Assembly: GCF_009695605.1 (NCBI RefSeq)
Contig: NZ_VUNQ01000015.1
Coordinates: 1-64,000 of the forward strand
Origin: Tissierella pigra
Lineage (GTDB): Bacteria > Bacillota > Clostridia > Tissierellales > Tissierellaceae
DNA length: 64,000 nucleotides
Direction: 5' to 3'
In this document: one piece after another, positions 19,494-27,181 of the stretch
How the letters are laid out: every line of letters begins with the position of its first letter
Position numbering within the stretch: position 1 is the first letter of the stretch
Notes under the pieces: generated by a model
What the model was told of the DNA's origin: nothing
Database searches by the model: none
Seen by the model: only the letters and a program-made list of their open reading frames with translations
Position numbers and translations under genes: made by a program

Positions 19494-20828
19494 AGCTTTA
19501 AACTTTTCTTTTATAATTTCAATCAACTTTTCCTTATCATTTAATTCAGGATTTTCTAATACCTTTTCTAATAGATAATTTAATATTTCTCCTATTTTTT
19601 TTCCTTCTTTATATCCTAATTTTATCACATCATGACCATTAATTGTTAATTGTTTTTTTTCATATACTTCTTTATTTTCTATAATTCTTTTTATTTTCTC
19701 TTCTCTCTCTATTAAATCCTGTATATTTGCATCTTTATTTGAACATAGCCTATCAGCTTTATTTAATTCCAATAGTGTAAATATCCTTTCTTCTCCCATG
19801 ATAGCCAATAGTCTTTTTAACCCTTTTTCTCCTAAATTATCATGCTGTGTCATATGTTTATATATTAATAAACTAACAGTTTCAATTAGTTCATTTGAAG
19901 CTTTTAGTCTTTTTAATATTTTTTCAGCTATTTTAGCCCCTACTTTATCATGATTATAAAAATGTCCTATGCCGTTTTCATCTATAGTCAATGTATGAGG
20001 CTTTCCTATATCATGTAAAAGTGCAGTAAGTCTTAATTCTAAAATAGGATCTGTATTATCTAGTACACACAGTATATGTTCAAATACATCCTTGTCATGA
20101 TGAGGAGTGTGTTGATTAAATCTTACTGTATCCATTATCTCTGGCAAAACTATAGAAAGCATTCCTGTATCTTTCATTAACCTAATTCCATTTGAAGGGG
20201 TTTTACATAGTAAAATCTTAAAAAACTCTTCTCTAATTCTTTCTATGCTGATATTTAAAATATATTCACTATATAATTTACAAGCTTGAAAAGTAGATTC
20301 CTCAATTGAGAATTCAAGCTGTGATGCAAATCTAAGTGCTCTCATTATTCTTAAATAATCTTCACTAAATCTTTCTTTTGGATCTCCTACAGTTTTTATC
20401 TGTCTTTTTTTTAAATCCTCTTTTCCTTGGAAATAATCTATTAGTCCTGCTTTTTTATTATATGCCATTGAATTAATAGTAAAATCTCTACGACTTAAAT
20501 CATCTATAATATTTTTTGAAAAATATACTCTTTCTGGTCTTCTTCCATCTACATACTCTCCATCTGCTCTAAATGTAGTTACTTCTACAATCCCTTCCTC
20601 TTGAACTACAACTATAGTTCCAAATTGTTTGCCTACTTCAAGAGTCTTATATTCTTTGAAAACTTCTTCTATTTCATCTGGCAAAGCATCTGTAGTTATG
20701 TCAAAATCTGAAGGTTCTCTTCCTATTAAAATATCCCTAACAGATCCGCCTACTATATATCCACTATATCCATTAGCTTCAAGCTTATCTATAATTCTAT
20801 CTACATACTCTGGAATATTCCATTCCAT
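19485..20828 (-). CDS. cca: CCA-adding enzyme / tRNA nucleotidyltransferase with HD domain
   Basis: About 447 residues. The class II nucleotidyltransferase head has GGSVRDILIGREPSDFDI (near 22-39) with the catalytic DxD in SDFDIT, and RRDFTINSMAY follows. The body has an HD-type motif, TALLHDIGKPHT and NHDKVGA. It builds or repairs the CCA end of tRNA. An alternative name is poly(A) polymerase, and clostridial genomes may hold separate CC- and A-adding forms. The start is the ATG at 20828 after GGAGTG. Confidence 0.9.
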   Translation of the reverse strand: MEWNIPEYVDRIIDKLEANGYSGYIVGGSVRDILIGREPSDFDITTDALPDEIEEVFKEYKTLEVGKQFGTIVVVQEEGIVEVTTFRADGEYVDGRRPERVYFSKNIIDDLSRRDFTINSMAYNKKAGLIDYFQGKEDLKKRQIKTVGDPKERFSEDYLRIMRALRFASQLEFSIEESTFQACKLYSEYILNISIERIREEFFKILLCKTPSNGIRLMKDTGMLSIVLPEIMDTVRFNQHTPHHDKDVFEHILCVLDNTDPILELRLTALLHDIGKPHTLTIDENGIGHFYNHDKVGAKIAEKILKRLKASNELIETVSLLIYKHMTQHDNLGEKGLKRLLAIMGEERIFTLLELNKADRLCSNKDANIQDLIEREEKIKRIIENKEVYEKKQLTINGHDVIKLGYKEGKKIGEILNYLLEKVLENPELNDKEKLIEIIKEKFKASE

Positions 20829-20896
20829 ATTATCACTCCAATATTTCATCTTATTTTAGTATATCATAGTATTTGTGGCAGACAAGTTTTTTTATA

Positions 20897-20936
20897 CAAA
20901 GAAAGGCATTGGAAATCATTCCAATGCCTTTCTTTG
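20897..20936. terminator. Long perfect hairpin, probable terminator
   Basis: An 18-bp perfect inverted repeat (20897-20914 and 20919-20936) with a four-base loop. The T residues are inside the 3' arm. It lies after the membrane-protein gene at 21.0-21.5 kb and before the CCA gene, where it would separate the two units. Confidence 0.65.
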
Positions 20937-21034
20937 TGGTTATATTCTGTATTGTAAATTAGTATTGAGTTTTAATTTATTTATAGAATTACTTTGTGAG
21001 ATCTTATATTATATCTGTCTTAATCTTTATTTCT

Positions 21035-21454
21035 TTAATTATATTTATTGTATATAATAAATATTGATTTTATTAGAGAAATAATACAGAGTATAAATGC
21101 AACAATTGCCAATGAACCATATATTACATTTCCACCAAAACCAGTAGCATCTAGATATTTAACTGATGATGTAAAATTTCGATGTAGCAAAACCATTGTA
21201 GCTAGATTTAATAAAAAAAACATAAAAAACGAAAGACTATTATTCAAAATATTTGTTTCTTCTCTTATAAACATATATAAGAAAATAATCGCAGAAATTA
21301 TGGCTAGAATAATATCAACAGTATAATGAGGAATGTATCGTTTTAAATGATCTTCACTGAAAGAGTTAATAACAGAATATGCAAAAATAAATGAAATTAA
21401 TATAATTATAGTAATTGCAATTTTACTTTGAAATTTTTTAATTTTACCTTTCAT
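21035..21454 (-). CDS. Small four-span membrane protein, unknown
   Basis: About 139 residues with four hydrophobic segments (roughly 15-33, 46-65, 74-92, 112-133) and a basic N-terminus. The start is the ATG at 21454, seven bases after AAGGTGAT. The GTG four codons upstream lies in that site. It follows the lipoprotein gene at 21486 by about 31 bases, and both may be downstream parts of the agr-linked cassette. No family is recognised. Confidence 0.6.
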   Translation of the reverse strand: MKGKIKKFQSKIAITIIILISFIFAYSVINSFSEDHLKRYIPHYTVDIILAIISAIIFLYMFIREETNILNNSLSFFMFFLLNLATMVLLHRNFTSSVKYLDATGFGGNVIYGSLAIVAFILCIISLIKSIFIIYNKYN

Positions 21455-21485
21455 ACATATAATCACCTTATATGTCCACTATAAA

Positions 21486-22325
21486 TTACATTAAAATCTC
21501 TTTTTCAAAGACAATTGGATCCATATCATTTACTTCTTTATTAAATACAATCTTCATAGACTTAACCTCCCCATCATTTATATATCTATTAGTATTTTCA
21601 TTCTCCATAATTAACTCAAATAATTCATTACTTATCTTTTCAATTTCTTGATTATGTATTTCATTAACTGTATATAAATCAAATTCTATAATTAGCTCAT
21701 TATTGTCTTTACCAAATCTTTTTAATTCATAGTTTTTCTTATACTGTCTTATATAATCAAATATCTCTTCCAATATTAATTTTTCGCCTTTAGACTCTTC
21801 ATTTCTTAAAGTTATCATTGTTTGGGAATCCCTTGAATTGTTTATATTTGAACTATATTTTAACTTATTTTTTGTATCTGTATATAATATTTCCAATCTT
21901 CCAACTTTTGAATATTCAATAGGACTTTCCTTATGTAATATATCTAATAAATCCTTATTGGTATTTTTTGCCAGTTCATTAAAAGCTTGATCTTTTTCTG
22001 CTATAGTCCTGTCTTTTTCTAAATCAGTAGAAAATTTATCTAAATCCACCTCTATATCCAGTAGTATTTTTATATTATTAAACTTTTTTACTTCATTAAT
22101 ATTATCTATGGCTAATTTATCTTCTATAAATTCCAAATTAGAAACAGTATAATAATCATACCCATGTAAAAAATCATTAATTATACCTGAAAGATTTGTT
22201 ACAACCTCATCATAACTAATATTTTTTACTTTATTTATATCTTCCTTAGATATACTACCAGAGCCACATGATGTTACCAACAAAAGTAAAATTATTCCAA
22301 TAATATAATAATTTATTTTTTTCAT
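21486..22325 (-). CDS. Lipoprotein of unknown function, agr-adjacent cassette 1
   Basis: This 279-residue protein starts with a lipoprotein signal (lipobox VTSC, Cys20). The rest is polar with alternating helices and strands and no recognised domain. By eye, the C-terminal third loosely resembles that of the lipoprotein at 26241-27065, near the pattern NxEIEKISNELFELI against IDSKNDELIKIF. This is a weak similarity. It lies downstream of a secreted-protein gene, separated by a hairpin. It would face outside and might neutralise or bind the neighbouring secreted protein; that is inference. Confidence 0.6.
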   Translation of the reverse strand: MKKINYYIIGIILLLLVTSCGSGSISKEDINKVKNISYDEVVTNLSGIINDFLHGYDYYTVSNLEFIEDKLAIDNINEVKKFNNIKILLDIEVDLDKFSTDLEKDRTIAEKDQAFNELAKNTNKDLLDILHKESPIEYSKVGRLEILYTDTKNKLKYSSNINNSRDSQTMITLRNEESKGEKLILEEIFDYIRQYKKNYELKRFGKDNNELIIEFDLYTVNEIHNQEIEKISNELFELIMENENTNRYINDGEVKSMKIVFNKEVNDMDPIVFEKEILM

Positions 22326-22350
22326 AGTTAAGCTTACCTCCCTTTAATAA

Positions 22351-22386
22351 TATGAGTAAGAGGCTATTGATTACCTCTTACTCATA
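22351..22386 (-). terminator. Intercistronic hairpin, weak terminator or mRNA stabiliser
   Basis: The arms 22351-22363 and 22374-22386 are exact inverted copies. The T content after the stem on the minus strand is modest. It sits between the secreted-protein gene and the lipoprotein gene and could reduce read-through. Confidence 0.55.
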
Positions 22387-22442
22387 ATACCTATATTATA
22401 TTAATATTGGATATAGAATAATCAAAGTCGTACTCGATAACC

Positions 22443-22943
22443 TTAATTAATAACACGAAGGGAAACCTTTCCATTTCCATGTAAGTTATACATATGTGTT
22501 ATATAATGATCCCCCGACCATTCTACAAAGTCCACCTGATAAATTAGTCTTACATTATCATTAGCTATCCAAGCTGAATCAGAATGTGGATGTGCTGTAA
22601 TTGATTCTCTTGCTTTACCATGCCTAAAAGTTACTGTTCCATAGTCAAGAACTTGAAGTCTTTCATTTACTAACCATTTAGCCTCTGTAGCCATCCATCC
22701 TATATAATCGTATAACCCATTATATATAGTATTATACTCCTCTCCTGTATATAACCATTCTCTTATTTCTCTATTTCCTTTTTTTATGCCTTCATACTCT
22801 CTAGGTTCAACATTTTCTTCTATCCAGTCTGCATACTCATTTAAACTCATATTCTTAGGATTTATTTGCTGCGTTTCTGCAAATACTGCACCAGATGTGG
22901 CTAATATTGCAATAATTAATAATGTACATATTCTTTTTCTCAT
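22443..22943 (-). CDS. Secreted protein of unknown function, agr-adjacent cassette 1
   Basis: 166 residues with a classic signal peptide (MRKR, hydrophobic core, cleavage after VFA near residue 22). The mature part has WI...EPREYEGIKKG, GWMATEAKWLVNERL, then beta-rich sequence ending in HMYNLHGNGKVSLRV. No family is recognised. It loosely resembles the secreted protein at 25664-26182 in architecture: length, a central EIRE, a W-K core and a strand-rich end. AAAACC(T)CC-type sequence (GGAGG on the minus strand) precedes the ATG. The gene lies downstream of the intact agrB copy and an inserted element. Confidence 0.6.
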   Translation of the reverse strand: MRKRICTLLIIAILATSGAVFAETQQINPKNMSLNEYADWIEENVEPREYEGIKKGNREIREWLYTGEEYNTIYNGLYDYIGWMATEAKWLVNERLQVLDYGTVTFRHGKARESITAHPHSDSAWIANDNVRLIYQVDFVEWSGDHYITHMYNLHGNGKVSLRVIN

Positions 22944-23339
22944 TATAAAACCTCCATAATTTAATTATATACTTATATTCTCGTATTTTTTAACTTATTT
23001 ATGGTTAAAATCCTTATATTAGGTTCCTTTTTAATATGATAAAAAGTGTAATACAGCTCTTTCAAAATCTTTATAACTTTTAAATATGTTAGCTTAATCT
23101 AGAAATCTTAATAACTTTATTTGACAAATAAAATTTTCATATTGACTTTAAGCCTAAAAACATGTTTTCCTCATATTTATACTGAATAGAAACACCCCTA
23201 TATTCTTTAATAAATTAATTACTTGTAGTGGAAGAATAGAGATTTCTAGTATTAGCATTAAGCCTTATGCTTTGTATGGTTTTGTTGATAGTATGTCTAG
23301 AAAGCAACACTTTTGATAGAAACGTCAATATGATAAATT
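22944..23339. other. Intergenic, no gene recognised
   Basis: Nearly 400 bases of AT-rich sequence between the secreted-protein gene and a gene fragment. No frame with a ribosome binding site and no clear terminator is visible. A possible minus-strand promoter (TTGAAA, 18 bases, TATCAT) occurs near 23030-23070, about 90 bases before the secreted-protein start, at low confidence. No LytTR-type direct repeat like that before agrD was found here. Confidence 0.4.
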
Positions 23340-23536
23340 CTAATATTTTACCCCACTACTTACTAAACTCCTAGTTGCATTACTAGCTCCACTATATGTC
23401 TTTACCTCCGATGAAACTCTGCAAGTATATCTCTTAGGTACAGTAGATGTTTTATACAATGATATACTATAGGTACTACCACTTTCTCTAAATGTAACTT
23501 CACCAATTAATGTCATTTGTGAGTTAGCATATTCAT
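23340..23536 (-). pseudogene. Remnant of a small secreted-type protein gene
   Basis: A strong ribosome binding site (AGGAGGTGAT) and ATG at 23536 lead into only seven codons before a stop. In another frame the sequence is open for about 65 codons to a TAG at 23340. It encodes a Ser/Thr-rich strand-forming piece with MTLIGEVTF and TYSGASNATRSL. No signal peptide or in-frame start exists upstream. It looks like the C-terminal part of a secreted protein that lost its front, or a frameshifted gene. It lies next to the inserted element at 23584. Confidence 0.5.
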
Positions 23537-23572
23537 TGGTATCACCTCCTATTTATATAGGGCTTTGCTTCT

Positions 23573-23583
23573 AATACATAACT
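23573..23583. repeat. Left copy of an 11-bp target-site duplication
   Basis: AATACATAACT occurs here and again at 24052-24062, exactly flanking the inverted ends of the element between them. Confidence 0.75.
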
Positions 23584-24051
23584 CATACTTCGCAGTTGAT
23601 TTTCCTAGTCAAACCTTGTAGTTTCAATAGTTGACTAAACTTAACTTCAAGTTTATAGAACTTCAAGTTTATAGAACTTCAAGTTTATAGAACTTCAAGT
23701 TTATAGATACACAAGTGTGTTTTAACCTATACAAGATTTATATATCTTAAACAATGAAATTTGGAAATACTCAATAAATCTATGAGGCTAACTTGTATAT
23801 AAATTAACATACAAGAATGGTAAAGTCCACTTATTTCGTTCGCCTATTTTCGACAAATATAGCACGAAACATAGGTTTTGTCGGACTGATATTATTTTTT
23901 GCTATCCTTAAATCTAATTGTAAGGTGTCATACAAATCAAAACGAAGTGTTTTTAGGGTTTATGTTCTTAAAAGCAATATAAGGTATATATAGTTCTGAT
24001 CAAATATTGAATTTTCAAGGTTTACAAGGGAATATTTATGTGCGAAGTTTG
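23584..24051. mobile_element. MITE-like non-autonomous insertion (468 bp)
   Basis: The ends are inverted copies (23584-23594 CATACTTCGCA; 24041-24051, reverse complement CAAACTTCGCA; 10 of 11 match). The similarity continues less perfectly about 45 bases inward, sharing AAACCTTG and TTCAATA blocks. Exact 11-bp direct repeats flank it. There is no coding frame for a transposase, so it needs one in trans. An 11-bp duplication and ends beginning CA are typical of IS4/IS231-type elements, so that family is the best guess, as inference. It sits between agrB and a broken secreted-protein gene. Confidence 0.7.
23643..23706. repeat. Four perfect tandem copies of a 16-bp unit
   Basis: The unit AACTTCAAGTTTATAG is repeated four times without change (23643, 23659, 23675, 23691). 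The unit itself contains the small palindrome ACTTCAAGT-like core. It lies inside the MITE-like element. There are no unique spacers, so it is not CRISPR. Confidence 0.9.
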
Positions 24052-24062
24052 AATACATAACT
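24052..24062. repeat. Right copy of the 11-bp target-site duplication
   Basis: AATACATAACT, identical to 23573-23583. Confidence 0.75.
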
Positions 24063-24074
24063 AAAATAATATAT

Positions 24075-24644
24075 TTAATCTTTATTAACTTTTTTCCCCA
24101 AAACCAACATTAAACTTACTACAAATATTGATATGGCCATAACCAATGCTATTTCTTTAAAATTCAATACTAATAAAGATATGGTAATTATTATCTCTGT
24201 AGTGAGAATAATACCTGTCCTCTTTTTATATATAATCCTTTCCTCTTTATCCAAAGGCTTATTGCTATCTTCTACAGGTGCTAGAAACCAGATTATAATT
24301 CCTCCTACTTCTGTTAAAGCTAGGATTATCAAATCTGTGTCTGGAATAATTTTTATTCCTAATAATACCACTAAAATTAGAGCTATAGAAAACAAATAAC
24401 ATTTAACTTCAGTTTTAGCATGATACCCTCCTCCATAAGCTCTAAGCGGAGTATACACTATTATAAATAAAATGCTTTCCCAGACTGCTTTAAATATAAA
24501 TCCTATTAAGATCGTTGTTATGATGTTTATTAGTATTAAAAGTCCTTGATGTAATCCATAGGCATAAATCTCTTTATCCTCATCTTTTATTAGCTCATTA
24601 ACAACAAAGTAGTTTGTTATTTTCTCAATCATATTATTTTCCAT
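24075..24644 (-). CDS. agrB: AgrB, peptide-processing membrane endopeptidase (intact copy)
   Basis: This 189-residue membrane protein has about six hydrophobic segments. The catalytic pair is His in GGGYHAKT and Cys in EVKCYLF, seven residues apart (near 74 and 81), as in AgrB. It cleaves the AgrD precursor and forms the thiolactone ring of the autoinducer. It overlaps agrD by one base (TAATG), so the two are translationally coupled. The region from 24261 rightward is duplicated at 27182-27565, where agrB is broken. Only this copy looks functional. Confidence 0.92.
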   Translation of the reverse strand: MENNMIEKITNYFVVNELIKDEDKEIYAYGLHQGLLILINIITTILIGFIFKAVWESILFIIVYTPLRAYGGGYHAKTEVKCYLFSIALILVVLLGIKIIPDTDLIILALTEVGGIIIWFLAPVEDSNKPLDKEERIIYKKRTGIILTTEIIITISLLVLNFKEIALVMAISIFVVSLMLVLGKKVNKD

Positions 24645-24787
24645 TAATTTTTACGAAGTTTTTCTGCACCTTTTGGCAATTCAGGCTGATGAGCAAGATA
24701 CATACATGTTGTATTTACATTCATAGATGTTACCATCAATGCTAAACTTGCAAGAACTCCACCAAATCTTAAAATAACTTTCTTCAA
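24644..24787 (-). CDS. agrD: AgrD-like cyclic autoinducer peptide precursor, copy 1
   Basis: A 47-residue precursor too short for most gene finders. It has a basic N-terminus and an amphipathic helix (residues 1-22). The core is CMYLA, with HQPELP and a charged tail KGAEKLRK following. The C-x4 core before QPExP is the cyclic-lactone autoinducer pattern. By analogy to S. aureus AgrD, a five-residue thiolactone CMYLA with a short N-terminal tail is predicted. The start is a TTG nine bases after AGGGG. It precedes agrB with a one-base overlap. The second copy encodes the same peptide. Confidence 0.88.
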   Translation of the reverse strand: MKKVILRFGGVLASLALMVTSMNVNTTCMYLAHQPELPKGAEKLRKN

Positions 24788-24821
24788 AAGAATCATCCCC
24801 TTTGTTATTTTTTGTATATTC

Positions 24822-24890
24822 ATTATACAATAAAAAATAATAGCTTTTTGAGAATTTGTTGAAACTTATATATGTTTTTGTTGAAACTTA
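24822..24890 (-). promoter_or_regulatory. agrD promoter with LytTR-type operator, copy 1
   Basis: On the minus strand a perfect -10 (TATAAT, 24827-24822) has no good -35. Upstream are two identical direct repeats TAAGTTTCAACA (24890-24879 and 24868-24857), 22 bases centre to centre, about two helix turns. That spacing is typical of AgrA/LytTR operators. An activator-dependent promoter is the natural reading, giving autoinduction of agrD-agrB. Confidence 0.7.
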
Positions 24891-24923
24891 CAATTTTTGT
24901 ATATTTGTCATTAAATTATTAAA

Positions 24924-24945
24924 GGACTTTGGTTTCTCAAAGTCC
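24924..24945 (-). terminator. Hairpin after agrC remnant, copy 1
   Basis: A GGACTTTG/CAAAGTCC stem followed by a T-rich stretch on the minus strand. It is the copy of 27845-27866 and would separate agrC from agrD. Confidence 0.55.
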
Positions 24946-24960
24946 TAACTATCTAATCTA

Positions 24961-25463
24961 TTAGACTCTATACATTAATATATCAACATGAAATCTATTT
25001 TCAGTATGATATACTTTCATGGTACCATCATATTTCTTTAAAATCTTTTCTATATTATTTAATTCTATACCATGAGTTTCTTTGTCCTTTTTCGTTGTTT
25101 TCATCTTTTCTCCTTCATAAACAATAGAACCATCAAAAGAATTATTAACATAAATAAATAGTATATCATTCTTATATTTAATTCTAATATCAATGATCCT
25201 ATTATTCTCAACTTTGGAACTAGCTTCTATTGCATTATCTAATAAATTCCCTAAGATCACTACTGTATCCAATGGAGATATATTCAATTTCGATGGAATT
25301 TTTAGTTCCAGTGATACTAAAATTCCTTTTAATTTAGCCTCTTGTAACTTATAATTTAAAATGCTGTCTATCTCTATATTACCTGTTTCAGAAAACTGTT
25401 CCCTTTCATAGAGGCTTTCATTTATTTGTGAAATATAATCAATAGCCTTCTCTTCTCCTCCAT
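24961..25463 (-). pseudogene. Truncated agrC, C-terminal ATPase part only
   Basis: This frame keeps the last 165 or so codons of agrC with the GHKL ATPase (NLLDNAIEAS near its middle, and HGIELNNIEKIL). It lacks all membrane helices and the phospho-accepting His region (RHDIKNH). The homology to the full agrC at 27882-29165 stops at 25463. No start with a ribosome binding site is seen. The G2 box has HGIEL where the full copy has HGIGL, losing a conserved glycine. It cannot sense the peptide. Confidence 0.85.
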
Positions 25464-25515
25464 ATAGAACTCAATCCTTATTATATGTTCAACTTTTGGA
25501 GGACAAATCAATTAA

Positions 25516-25564
25516 AACAGACCCCCATTAGTTAGAGTTTTGTTCTAACTAATGGGAGTCTGTT
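25516..25564. repeat. 21-bp inverted repeat beside the duplication breakpoint
   Basis: The arms 25516-25536 and 25544-25564 match at 20 of 21 positions around a seven-base loop. It lies about 50 bases from the point where the agrC copy breaks off. No coding frame surrounds it. It may be a terminator for the secreted-protein gene ending at 25664, or the end of a lost mobile element. Confidence 0.65.
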
Positions 25565-25663
25565 CATCTTTGACCTTTTTTTATTTTAGGGCTTATTTAT
25601 TATGAAACATCCCCTTTATTTATAGTTATACTCTATATTGTTTTAGTAGATTTATATTAAGTT

Positions 25664-26182
25664 TTACTCTGTATATCTTGAAAACGCATATTTCCCATCT
25701 GCATATACATGATATACATGGTCAACTGCATCTCTTAATCCAAATGATTCTCCTCCTGCAGCAGCCTCTCCTGTTAATGTTAGTCTAGCAATACCAGTCA
25801 TTGGCTCATAATGTCTATATGTTCTAATTGTATTAACACCTGATTTAACATTTGAAAATTCAAAGAGATCATAAGTATAAGCAAGTATATTTCCCCTATC
25901 ATCTGCTTCCCATTTGACACGAGTTCTTAAAGTTGCTAAATCAATCCCTTGTTGAGAAAGTATATATCTGTCAGTACTAGTATACATCCATCCACTACCC
26001 GGTCCTCTCTCCATCTGTGGCTTTCTTATAGCTTCACGAATTTCTGTCTCTCCTACTTGTTGCCTTAACTTATCCATTGAATCACCATAGAATTCTTTCA
26101 CACCTATATCCTTAATAGCGAATACCTGTGTTCCAGTTAATAACATCATGATAATTAATGAAACTGATAAAACCTTTTTCAT
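25664..26182 (-). CDS. Secreted protein of unknown function, agr-adjacent cassette 2
   Basis: 172 residues with a signal peptide (MKK, hydrophobic core, cleavage after QVFA near residue 22). The mature protein is polar and strand-rich, with EIREAIRKP, a glycine-rich turn, VKWEADDRGN and RYTE at the end. No domain is recognised. It has the same general layout as the secreted protein at 22443-22943. It follows a lipoprotein gene by 58 bases, so the two form a pair. They lie inside the stretch bracketed by the two agr copies, hence could be lost or gained by recombination. Confidence 0.6.
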   Translation of the reverse strand: MKKVLSVSLIIMMLLTGTQVFAIKDIGVKEFYGDSMDKLRQQVGETEIREAIRKPQMERGPGSGWMYTSTDRYILSQQGIDLATLRTRVKWEADDRGNILAYTYDLFEFSNVKSGVNTIRTYRHYEPMTGIARLTLTGEAAAGGESFGLRDAVDHVYHVYADGKYAFSRYTE

Positions 26183-26240
26183 TTCTTTTCCCCCTTGTAT
26201 AATATATTAAATAAATAAACTAATTTATGCACCATATTAT

Positions 26241-27065
26241 TTAAAGTTCAAAATCATATATAAGTTGTGGTTCTTTATGCCATGGCATATTATAAATTAG
26301 TTTTAATTTATTTACAGAATTACTTTTAAAGTATTTTTTAACGTCTTCATTATTGGAGAATATTTTTATTAATTCATCATTTTTTGAATCTATATCATCA
26401 ATATAAGTCTCAGTATTTGTTACTTCAAATATATTTATTTCTATAATATAATTATTAGATATATCTTCTAGCCCTAATCTTAAAATATCAACTTCATTAT
26501 CTTTAGAAAATTCATTAAATATGATTGTCTGAATATTAAAGTCTTCTTCTGATTGTTTTAGACTCAATACATTTATATCTTTATCAATATCTCGAAAGTG
26601 TATATTTTCTTTTAGAATTTCTTTAAAGTTTTCAGATTCAAATACAACAGATATTGTAGAAAGTCTAAATTCTCCACCCTTCCTTTCTCTAAAAATATCA
26701 GTTATTTTATCCATACATTCTTCACTTAAATTAGTAGCTTCTTCAAAACTTAAACTTTTATCTAATATTAAGTATGCATCTATAAATATATTTGCAAACT
26801 CTTTCTTATTCTCTTTGGGTTTCATTAATAGCTTATCTTCATAGACATTTAATTCTTTTATTTCTATATTATCAAATTCCAAAATAGGCTTTTGAATTTT
26901 GCTTTGCAGTTCTTTTATAATTGTATCTGTTGAATAATTTTCAATATAAGCAAGTTCTGTATCTGTTAACTTCGTATATTCATTATCAGGTTCTGAATTT
27001 GAGCATGAAGCTAATATTAAAGGAATACTCAAAATAAGAAGAAAACCTTTATTTCTATTATTCAT
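26241..27065 (-). CDS. Lipoprotein of unknown function, agr-adjacent cassette 2
   Basis: About 274 residues. The ATG at 27065 follows TTGGAGG; the upstream ATG lacks a ribosome binding site. A lipoprotein signal with LASC lipobox is clear. The mature part is acidic with many I, N, E and D residues, and no recognised domain. By eye it shares layout and a loosely similar C-terminus with the lipoprotein at 21486-22325. Paired with the secreted gene downstream. A protective or binding role toward that protein is possible but unproved. Confidence 0.6.
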   Translation of the reverse strand: MNNRNKGFLLILSIPLILASCSNSEPDNEYTKLTDTELAYIENYSTDTIIKELQSKIQKPILEFDNIEIKELNVYEDKLLMKPKENKKEFANIFIDAYLILDKSLSFEEATNLSEECMDKITDIFRERKGGEFRLSTISVVFESENFKEILKENIHFRDIDKDINVLSLKQSEEDFNIQTIIFNEFSKDNEVDILRLGLEDISNNYIIEINIFEVTNTETYIDDIDSKNDELIKIFSNNEDVKKYFKSNSVNKLKLIYNMPWHKEPQLIYDFEL

Positions 27066-27181
27066 AAAAACCTCCAAGATTTTAAATTTCAATAAATTTA
27101 CAACACAATGATTCAGCTAGTAAGTTGATTTTAATTGCTATTATCTCATATTTAAATGTAATTTTTTTAACCATAACTCAA

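Larger units (their letters stand above)
24261..25463. repeat. 1.2-kb direct repeat, agr copy 1 (agrB part, agrD, agrC end)
   Basis: These 1203 bases match 27182-28384 with the same length and no gaps seen by eye. The constant offset is 2921. There are scattered substitutions, densest in the first 150 bases of agrB, and the agrD peptide is unchanged. Similarity stops abruptly at both ends, inside agrC on the right and inside agrB on the left. Confidence 0.9.

Noticed and set aside
23643-23706. Possible CRISPR array
   Set aside because: The 16-bp units are directly joined with no spacers and no cas genes are in the window.
24961-25287. Separate small ATPase gene of 108 codons
   Set aside because: It is the tail of a truncated agrC copy without start signals, sensor helices or the phospho-acceptor His.
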